From assembly GCA_026388755.1 (NCBI GenBank), contig JAPLJE010000418.1:1-6380 (forward strand): DNA of 6,380 nucleotides, in the 5' to 3' direction. Every line of letters begins with the position of its first letter. Within the stretch, counting starts at the first letter, position 1. This document shows positions 1 through 5,001 of this stretch, piece by piece. The notes beneath the pieces are model-generated. The model was given only the letters and a program-made list of their open reading frames with translations, had not been told where the DNA came from and made no database searches. Source of the stretch: Deltaproteobacteria bacterium (GTDB lineage: Bacteria; Desulfobacterota; Desulfobacteria; Desulfobacterales; Desulfatirhabdiaceae). The translations under genes were made by a program, and so were the position numbers.

Positions 1-531
1 GCCAGTTCCTTTGGCATGGACCGTACCTCTGCCGACCACATGGGAATGCTGGCCACCGTTATCAACAGCATTGCCCTTCAGGACGCTTTGGAACGCAAAG
101 GCGTTCAGACAAGAGTCCAAACCGCCATTTCAATGCATGAGGTGGCGGAGCCTTTTATTGTTCGCAGAGCGGTTCGGCACCTTGAAAAAGGACGGGCCGT
201 TATTTTTGCAGCCGGAACCGGAAGCCCGTATTTTACCACCGATACCGCCGCTGCCTTGAGGGCACAGGAGATTCATGCCGAAATTCTCTTAAAAGCGACC
301 AAGGTGGACGGAATCTACGATGCTGACCCGGCCAAGAACAAGGATGCCCGGTTTATCAAAAAGATCAGCTACATGGAGGTGCTGGAACGTCAACTGAAAG
401 TCATGGATATGACGGCGATCTCACTGGCGATGGATAATCAGCTTCCCCTGGCCGTATTCAATCTCCACAGCCCGGGAAACATCAGAAAGGTTGTCTGCGG
501 AGATGACGTGGGTACCCGGATCTGCAACTGA
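1..531 (+). CDS. pyrH: UMP kinase (uridylate kinase), 3' part; 5' end outside window
   Basis: Phosphorylates UMP to UDP with ATP in the cytoplasm, the first committed step to UTP and CTP; bacterial PyrH is a hexamer of the amino-acid kinase fold. The reading frame is open from base 1, giving 176 residues before a TGA; the family is about 240 residues, so roughly the first 65 (with the Gly-rich phosphate-binding start) lie upstream. Family motifs seen in window numbering: [17 protein letters not shown] near residues 6-22, the [17 protein letters not shown] nucleotide-binding loop near 72-88, [13 protein letters not shown] near 98-110, and [15 protein letters not shown] followed by LP and VFN near the C-terminus. 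The usual GTGNP is GTGSP here, a mild change. frr follows after a 102-base spacer, in line with the common pyrH-frr order. The identification is firm; the true start is not visible. Confidence 0.96.
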   Translation, partial: ASSFGMDRTSADHMGMLATVINSIALQDALERKGVQTRVQTAISMHEVAEPFIVRRAVRHLEKGRAVIFAAGTGSPYFTTDTAAALRAQEIHAEILLKATKVDGIYDADPAKNKDARFIKKISYMEVLERQLKVMDMTAISLAMDNQLPLAVFNLHSPGNIRKVVCGDDVGTRICN

Positions 532-548
532 AAGTTGAACTTTAAACT

Positions 549-554
549 TATAAT
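549..554 (+). promoter_or_regulatory. possible -10 element upstream of frr
   Basis: The hexamer TATAAT matches the sigma-70 -10 consensus exactly and sits in the AT-rich spacer after pyrH, about 80 bases before the frr start. No good -35 box lies 16-18 bases upstream: the nearest, TTGAAC at 535-540, is only 8 bases away. This is a weak candidate for an frr promoter and could be chance in AT-rich DNA. Confidence 0.22.
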
Positions 555-576
555 CATTAACTGTTTTTATGTTATC

Positions 577-619
577 TGTCTTTTGACTCCTGACTTCTGT
601 TTTTCTGACTCCTGATAAT
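577..619 (+). repeat. degenerate TG-initial heptamer array in the pyrH-frr spacer
   Basis: Reading in sevens from 577 gives TGTCTTT, TGACTCC, TGACTTC, TGTTTTT, then one extra C, then TGACTCC and TGATAAT. The 10-mer TGACTCCTGA occurs exactly twice, at 584-593 and 606-615. The array is noncoding and ends just before the frr ribosome binding site. Its function is unknown; it may be replication slippage or a short dispersed intergenic repeat. Confidence 0.5.
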
Positions 620-620
620 T

Positions 621-627
621 AAAGGTG
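621..627 (+). promoter_or_regulatory. ribosome binding site that fixes the frr start
   Basis: AAAGGTG is a good Shine-Dalgarno match placed 6 bases before ATG 634. It overlaps an in-frame GTG at 625, which therefore is unlikely to be the start. Beginning at 634 gives the usual 185-residue RRF. Confidence 0.7.
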
Positions 628-633
628 AACCCC

Positions 634-1191
634 ATGATTGAATCCATTTGTCAAGAAACCAAAGATGCAATGAACAAATCCCTGGCAGCTTTGAAAAACG
701 ATTTCAAGCGGGTTCGAACCGGCCGTGCATCGCTATCCATCCTGGACGGTATTCGGGTGGATTATTACGGCACACTGACTCAGCTCAGCCAGATGGCTTC
801 TCTTTCCGTTCCGGAAAGCCGTCTCATTACGATTCAGCCCTGGGATGTATCGGTCATCAAGGAAATTGAGAAAGCCATTCTGAAATCAGACTTGGGACTG
901 ACGCCATCCAATGATGGAAAAGTGATTCGAATCTCCATCCCTCCCCTTACCGCGGATCGGCGGAAGAGCCTGGTGAAGATTATCCATAAAATGAGCGAAG
1001 AGCACAAGGTGGCCATCCGCAATATTCGCAGGGATTCCAATGAACTGATCAAGGGAGCGAAAAAAGACGGAGAGATCTCTGAAGACGAGGCGTTCAAGGG
1101 CCAGGATCAAATCCAGAAAATCACTGACGACTACATTAAAATGCTTGACGCCATCTATAGCGAAAAAGAGAAAGAAATCCTTGAATTCTAA
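634..1191 (+). CDS. frr: ribosome recycling factor (RRF)
   Basis: With EF-G, splits the post-termination ribosome so that subunits can be reused; cytoplasmic and essential in most bacteria. The 185-residue product has exactly the usual family length. Family features: the N-terminal helix, then RTGRAS at residues 28-33, YYGTLTQL at 44-51 at the turn into the small domain, the stretch DGKVIRISIPPLTADRR at 94-110 followed by KSLVK, and the long C-terminal helices of the three-helix bundle, ending EKEKEILEF. ATG 634 is preferred over GTG 625 because the latter lies inside the Shine-Dalgarno sequence. The last codons overlap the proposed uppS start by 11 bases, which suggests translational coupling. 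Nothing abnormal is seen; the call is firm. Confidence 0.97.
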   Translation: MIESICQETKDAMNKSLAALKNDFKRVRTGRASLSILDGIRVDYYGTLTQLSQMASLSVPESRLITIQPWDVSVIKEIEKAILKSDLGLTPSNDGKVIRISIPPLTADRRKSLVKIIHKMSEEHKVAIRNIRRDSNELIKGAKKDGEISEDEAFKGQDQIQKITDDYIKMLDAIYSEKEKEILEF

Positions 1192-1936
1192 ACTGCCGCC
1201 TGTTGAGGTTGCCACCCTGGAAAAAGGGATCGATCTTCAACGTCTGCCGGCCCATGTGGCCATTATTATGGATGGCAACGGCCGATGGGCCAAACAGCGC
1301 CTTCTCAACCGAGTTCATGGGCATGAAAGAGGGGCAGAGACTGTTCGAACCATTGTCACTGTCAGCCGGGAAATCGGCATACCGACATTGACCCTGTATG
1401 CCTTCTCTACGGAAAACTGGCAGCGCTCGGCAATTGAAGTGTCTGCCTTGATGTCTCTTTTAAAAAAATTTCTCGAGTCTGAAAAACCCATAATGATGTC
1501 CAATGGCATTCGGCTAAATGCCATTGGACAGATTGAGCGCCTCCCTCAAGACGTACAGGATGTGCTTTTTCAGACGATTGAGGCCACCCGGCATAATCCG
1601 GGGATGGTGTTGAATCTGGCGTTGAGTTATGGCGCACGTGCGGAAATAGTTCGAATGACCCGTATTCTGGCGGAAAAAGCCAGAGACGGCAGCCTGGATC
1701 CCCAATCCATTACCGAAGAAACCGTTTCCTCTCACCTGTATACTCACAATCTTCCGGATCCGGACCTACTGATTCGAACCAGCGGGGAAATGCGGATCAG
1801 CAATTTTCTTCTCTGGCAGATCGCCTATTCAGAACTTCATATCACCCGAACCCTGTGGCCTGATTTCTCACGGAATGAATATCTGGATATCCTGAAAGAC
1901 TATCAGCAGCGCGATCGCAGATTCGGAAACGTATGA
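1181..1936 (+). CDS. uppS: isoprenyl transferase / undecaprenyl diphosphate synthase
   Basis: Cis-prenyltransferase that adds isopentenyl units to farnesyl diphosphate to make the C55 carrier lipid for peptidoglycan and O-antigen; cytoplasmic, membrane-associated. Starting at TTG 1181 the product is 251 residues, as in the family (E. coli 253). Motifs: HVAIIMDGNGRWAK at 25-38 with the diphosphate-binding Asp31, HGHERGAE at 46-53, AFSTENW at 74-80, SYGARAEI, DPDLLIRTSGE at 203-213, and RISNFLLWQIAYSE at 215-228. No ATG lies before the first motif. TTG 1145 is the only earlier choice and has no Shine-Dalgarno, while TTG 1181 follows a purine-rich AAGAGAAAG at 1166-1174. The start is therefore probable, not certain. 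Its stop overlaps the cdsA ATG. A perfect 14-bp inverted repeat lies inside the gene at 1497-1530. The residue after NWQR is Ser where Pro is usual. Confidence 0.95.
   Translation: MNSKLPPVEVATLEKGIDLQRLPAHVAIIMDGNGRWAKQRLLNRVHGHERGAETVRTIVTVSREIGIPTLTLYAFSTENWQRSAIEVSALMSLLKKFLESEKPIMMSNGIRLNAIGQIERLPQDVQDVLFQTIEATRHNPGMVLNLALSYGARAEIVRMTRILAEKARDGSLDPQSITEETVSSHLYTHNLPDPDLLIRTSGEMRISNFLLWQIAYSELHITRTLWPDFSRNEYLDILKDYQQRDRRFGNV
1497..1530. repeat. perfect 14-bp inverted repeat with 6-nt loop, inside uppS
   Basis: The left arm TGTCCAATGGCATT (1497-1510) and right arm AATGCCATTGGACA (1517-1530) are exact reverse complements around the loop CGGCTA. The pairing stops at 1496/1531. It falls in the uppS codons for SNGI-RL-NAIG. 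No T-run follows (next bases GATTGAGCGC), so it is not an ordinary intrinsic terminator. It would form a strong hairpin in mRNA or cruciform DNA. Confidence 0.9.
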
Positions 1937-2757
1937 CCCTTTCCTCTCACGTCAAACGCTGGCTGACAGGCCTTACGGCGCTCCCGATCCTGATTTTCTG
2001 GCTTGGCTGGGGCAGTCCCCTAATGTTTGCACTGCTGATTGCCTTGGTCTGTTTGCTGTCGCTGCGGGAATATTTTCAAATGGCCTTCAGCAGAAATGCT
2101 AAGGACATTTACCCGCCACTGGCCATTTTAGGGTATACCACCGGACTGTCCATAATCTGGGCGGCATATTCCAATTCGTCGGCGTTTATTCTGGTTATCA
2201 TCACCATTAATTTTCTTTTGTGCGGCTTTTTTTTATTGCCCCGTTACAAAACCGAACCCTCCATCGTTGATGCTGTTGCCATGCAAATACAGGGAATGGT
2301 ATATATTCCGGTTCTGATTGCAAGTTTGATCCATATTCGCAATACGAATGCCGGTATTCTGTGGATATTTTTTCTTCTGGCAATTGTTTTTGCAGGAGAT
2401 ATCGGGGCCTATTATGCGGGTTCGTATCTGGGCCGCCACAAACTCTGCCCGTCGGTTAGCCCCAAGAAAACCATTGAAGGCTCTATCGGCGGGCTCTGCG
2501 CCAACCTGCTGGTCGGCGGGACCATCAAGGCCATGTTTCTTCCATCGCTTCCCTGGGCAGCGTGTATGGTCATGTTCCTGCTCATCGGCGCAGCAGGACA
2601 GATAGGCGATCTGTATGAGTCTGCCTTGAAACGATCGGTGCAGATCAAGGATTCCGGCACATTATTGCCCGGTCACGGGGGAATACTGGACCGGATCGAT
2701 GCACTGCTCTTTGCATCGCCGGTTGCACTCATTTTCAAAGAATACATTCTTTATTAA
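1933..2757 (+). CDS. cdsA: phosphatidate cytidylyltransferase (CDP-diacylglycerol synthase)
   Basis: Integral inner-membrane enzyme that converts phosphatidic acid and CTP to CDP-diacylglycerol, the precursor of phosphatidylethanolamine, phosphatidylglycerol and cardiolipin. The 274-residue product is close to the family size (about 285 in E. coli). It is mostly hydrophobic, with about eight likely membrane segments, beginning near residue 12 and ending near 270. Residues 156-187 hold the conserved DIGAYYAGSYLGR and SPKKTIEGSIGG blocks. The CDS family signature is complete at 230-256: SALKR, four residues, KDSG, then PGHGGILDRID, with the metal-binding Asp pair. ATG 1933 overlaps the uppS TGA (ATGA), a classic coupling arrangement, with a weak GGA five bases upstream. 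dxr begins 24 bases after the stop. The call is firm. Confidence 0.97.
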   Translation: MTLSSHVKRWLTGLTALPILIFWLGWGSPLMFALLIALVCLLSLREYFQMAFSRNAKDIYPPLAILGYTTGLSIIWAAYSNSSAFILVIITINFLLCGFFLLPRYKTEPSIVDAVAMQIQGMVYIPVLIASLIHIRNTNAGILWIFFLLAIVFAGDIGAYYAGSYLGRHKLCPSVSPKKTIEGSIGGLCANLLVGGTIKAMFLPSLPWAACMVMFLLIGAAGQIGDLYESALKRSVQIKDSGTLLPGHGGILDRIDALLFASPVALIFKEYILY

Positions 2758-2781
2758 CTTCCTTCGAATCTGTGGTTTATT

Positions 2782-3945
2782 ATGAAATCCCTTTGCATAC
2801 TCGGGTCAACGGGCTCTATTGGCCAAAATACCCTCCGCATTGTGGAACAGTTTCCCGAACTGTTCTGTGTCAAAGCCCTTGCTGCCAAATCCAACATCAC
2901 CCGCCTTGCCGAACAGATCCAAAGGTTTCGGCCAGAAATGGCAGTGGTTTTTGATTCGAATTCGGCTCAAATGCTTTCGCAGCTGCTGCCGGTCGAACTC
3001 AAAATCGATATTCTATCCGGTCCTGACGGGTTAAAAGCCGCTGCCACGCTCGGTTCAGTCACCCTGGTGGTGGGAGCAATGGTGGGAGCAGCAGGCCTTA
3101 TTCCGGTTCTGAATGCCATCTCTGCCGGTAAAGAGATTGCCATTGCCAACAAGGAAACCCTGGTCATGGCCGGAGACTTGGTGATGGACCTGGCCGCAAA
3201 ACGAAAGATTCGAATTCTTCCCATAGACAGTGAGCACAGCGCGATTTTTCAGTGTCTTCAGGGCAGCGACAGCAAGGCCGTTCAAAAGCTGATATTGACC
3301 TGCTCCGGAGGTCCGTTTCGCCATAAGCCAATGAATGAATTTTCCGGCATCACGGTTTCAGATGCCCTTTCCCACCCCAACTGGGAGATGGGAAAGAAAA
3401 TCAGCATAGATTCAGCCACCTTGATGAATAAAGGCCTTGAGGTGATCGAGGCACATCATTTATTCGGGCTTCCCCGGGACCGGATCGATGTTGTCATTCA
3501 TCCCCAAAGTGTGATACATTCCATGGTAGCATTTCAGGACGGATCGGTTATGGCGCAGATGGGAATACCGGACATGAAAACAGCCATTGCTTACGCGCTG
3601 TCTTATCCGCAGCGGCTCCCGCTTGGACAGGCCCTGCCGGATTTTCCCCGGATCGGCGCCCTGACGTTTGAAACCCCGGACATGGATAAATTTCCCTGTC
3701 TCAAGCTTGCCTACATTGCCTGCGATGTCGGTGAAACGCTGCCTGCCGTGCTGAACGCATCCAACGAGATTGCGGTTCAAGCCTTCCTGGATGGGAAAAT
3801 AGGCTTTTCCGACATCCCCGGAATCATTCGGGAGACGATGGACCATCACCCGGTCTTCATGTCTCCGGGCCTGGACGAAATACTTTGGTCAGATGCCTGG
3901 GCAAGGGTTGCTGCAACCACAGCTGTTGAAAGATTACGCAAATAA
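2782..3945 (+). CDS. dxr: 1-deoxy-D-xylulose 5-phosphate reductoisomerase
   Basis: Rearranges and reduces DXP to 2-C-methyl-D-erythritol 4-phosphate with NADPH and a divalent metal, the committed step of the MEP isoprenoid pathway and the target of fosmidomycin. The 387-residue product compares with 398 in E. coli. Motifs in order: NADPH-binding GSTGSIGQNTLRIV at 8-21, ANKETLV at 122-128, metal ligands D149 and E151 in PIDSEHSAIFQ, SGGPF at 175-179, the flexible-loop HPNWEMG at 198-204, SATLMNKGLE at 211-220 with the third metal ligand E220, HPQSVIHSMV at 240-249, and LNASNEIAV at 324-332. All catalytic positions I can check are present. No clear Shine-Dalgarno precedes ATG 2782, but the start fits the Rossmann beta-strand exactly. 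It supplies the isoprenoid units used by uppS two genes upstream. Confidence 0.98.
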   Translation: MKSLCILGSTGSIGQNTLRIVEQFPELFCVKALAAKSNITRLAEQIQRFRPEMAVVFDSNSAQMLSQLLPVELKIDILSGPDGLKAAATLGSVTLVVGAMVGAAGLIPVLNAISAGKEIAIANKETLVMAGDLVMDLAAKRKIRILPIDSEHSAIFQCLQGSDSKAVQKLILTCSGGPFRHKPMNEFSGITVSDALSHPNWEMGKKISIDSATLMNKGLEVIEAHHLFGLPRDRIDVVIHPQSVIHSMVAFQDGSVMAQMGIPDMKTAIAYALSYPQRLPLGQALPDFPRIGALTFETPDMDKFPCLKLAYIACDVGETLPAVLNASNEIAVQAFLDGKIGFSDIPGIIRETMDHHPVFMSPGLDEILWSDAWARVAATTAVERLRK

Positions 3946-3970
3946 GAGGAACCCGTTTTACAAATTCATT

Positions 3971-4714
3971 ATGACAACCAATATATTTTCATTTATCGTT
4001 GTGCTCAGTGTCCTGATTCTGGTGCATGAGCTCGGCCATTTTCTGGTGGCAAGGCTTTTTGGCGTGGGAGTTCTTAAATTCTCCCTGGGGTTTGGACCGC
4101 GAATCGCCGGTAAGACCATTGGCATTACTGACTACCGGCTTTCGGCAATTCCTCTAGGCGGTTACGTCAAGATGGTCGGGGATGAACCCGATGCCGAAAT
4201 TTTGCCGGAAGACATTCCCCTGTCGTTCAACCATAAGCCGCTTCTCAATCGCTTTCTGATTGTCGCTGCCGGCCCTTTTTCCAATCTGCTGCTGGCAGTG
4301 GTTATTTTTTTCGGTCTTTTTCTCATCACAGGCATCCCCATTCTCAATCCCGTTATCGGGAAAATCGACTCCGCTTCCCCTGCCGCTCTGGCCGGAATTC
4401 AGATTAGCGACAGGGTTACAGCCATCAATGGCCGGGCCATCGACAGCTGGGAAACGATGGCCGGAATGATTGCCTCCAGTCAGGGTCGGGATCTGACCCT
4501 GACCCTTCTTAGGCAGGGCCAGCCCTTGGATGTTGTGGTGACCCCTCAGCCGAAACCCTCTAAAAATATTTTCGGAGAATCCGTTGACCGGTATGTGATC
4601 GGCGTGATGTCCTCCGGGGATGCGCATTGCGGAGTTGACGGCCCTCAGCATCGTCAAACTGATTCAGGGAACCGTATCCACCAAGACGCTGGGCGGCCCC
4701 ATTATGATTGCTGA
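3971..4714 (+). CDS. rseP: RseP-type site-2 protease, N-terminal part of a frameshifted gene
   Basis: RseP is an inner-membrane zinc metalloprotease that cuts anti-sigma factors and signal-peptide remnants within the membrane. Residues 1-217 are authentic: a first membrane helix carrying the zinc motif HELGH (H19, E20, H23), the GGYVKM loop at 63-68, a second hydrophobic segment at about 95-121, and one PDZ domain at about 128-200. After GVMSSGD (4619-4621) the frame runs into unrelated residues and stops at 4712-4714. The family's continuation, including the LDG motif, is in another frame from about 4623. An in-frame ATG upstream at 3893 would lie inside dxr and only adds residues unlike RseP. 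ATG 3971 gives the typical MTTNIFSFIVV start, although the Shine-Dalgarno-like AAGAGGA (3944-3950) is 20 bases away. As written, this product lacks the third zinc ligand and should be inactive. Confidence 0.88.
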   Translation: MTTNIFSFIVVLSVLILVHELGHFLVARLFGVGVLKFSLGFGPRIAGKTIGITDYRLSAIPLGGYVKMVGDEPDAEILPEDIPLSFNHKPLLNRFLIVAAGPFSNLLLAVVIFFGLFLITGIPILNPVIGKIDSASPAALAGIQISDRVTAINGRAIDSWETMAGMIASSQGRDLTLTLLRQGQPLDVVVTPQPKPSKNIFGESVDRYVIGVMSSGDAHCGVDGPQHRQTDSGNRIHQDAGRPHYDC

Positions 4715-4982
4715 GATGGCCGGACAACAGGCCAAGGAAGGCGCAGCCAGCCTGATATTTTTCATTGCCCTTCTCAGCATCAATCTCGGCATTCTCAATT
4801 TTCTGCCCATTCCCGTACTGGACGGCGGCCATCTGTTCTTTTTTTTGATCGAAGCAGTCATCCGGCGTCCACTCAGTATTCGCGTTCGGGAACTGGCCCA
4901 GCAGGTCGGTATCGCCGCGCTGGCTCTGTTGATGATTCTCGTGTTTTACAATGATATCACTCGGATTTTCTTTACAGGATAA
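4620..4982 (+). CDS. rseP: RseP-type site-2 protease, C-terminal part of the same broken gene
   Basis: Continues the protease in a different frame from the N-terminal part. It starts matching at RIAELTALSIVKLIQG (4623 on) and runs through GGPIMIAEMAG, a membrane helix, then NFLPIPVLDGGH with the Asp that completes the zinc site, and a last hydrophobic helix ending in FYNDITRIFFTG. ATG 4620 is the first in-frame start after a TGA at 4605-4607, but nothing shows that translation begins there, since no separate ribosome site is well placed. Frame arithmetic requires 3n+2 missing bases (or one extra base) between the two parts. The family usually has about 20 residues (an NP..A amphipathic stretch ending near TW) that are absent here, so a deletion of about 60 bases is more likely than a one-base slip. 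It may be a real mutation or an assembly fault. Confidence 0.85.
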   Translation: MRIAELTALSIVKLIQGTVSTKTLGGPIMIAEMAGQQAKEGAASLIFFIALLSINLGILNFLPIPVLDGGHLFFFLIEAVIRRPLSIRVRELAQQVGIAALALLMILVFYNDITRIFFTG

Positions 4983-4988
4983 CAATTT

Positions 4989-4993
4989 AGAGG
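4989..4993 (+). promoter_or_regulatory. ribosome binding site of purL
   Basis: AGAGG lies 8 bases before ATG 5002 and 6 bases after the rseP stop. It is one of the clearer Shine-Dalgarno sequences in the window and supports ATG 5002 as the start of a gene read in the same transcript. Confidence 0.65.
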
Positions 4994-5001
4994 TTTTTGG
5001 C

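Noticed and set aside
531..543. AAAGTTGAACTTT palindrome just after the pyrH stop as a terminator
   Set aside because: The centre is too short to form a stable loop, the stem is AT-rich, and the following bases are not a T-tract.
625..633. GTG start that would add three residues to RRF
   Set aside because: The GTG is part of the Shine-Dalgarno sequence AAAGGTG, and starting at ATG 634 gives the standard 185 residues.
1754..1765. 12-bp palindrome TCCGGATCCGGA in uppS
   Set aside because: It arises from the conserved PDPD codons of the family motif and has no loop; it may be a coincidence of codon choice.
2845..2865. 8-bp inverted repeat GAACAGTT/AACTGTTC inside dxr
   Set aside because: An 8-bp stem with a 5-base loop is expected about once by chance in a window of this size, and no T-run follows.
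3069..3090. Direct repeat GGTGGGAGCA twice in dxr
   Set aside because: It encodes the VGAMVGAAG stretch, where DXR normally has a Gly/Ala-rich V.A.VGAAG segment, so similar codons explain it.
3893..3970. Earlier start for rseP within dxr
   Set aside because: The added 26 residues are the out-of-frame end of dxr and do not resemble the short N-terminus of RseP before its first membrane helix.
4154..4657. A 167-codon open frame on the - strand opposite the rseP PDZ region
   Set aside because: The + strand has clear RseP motifs over the same bases; the - strand translation is rich in G, N, H and D without domain features.
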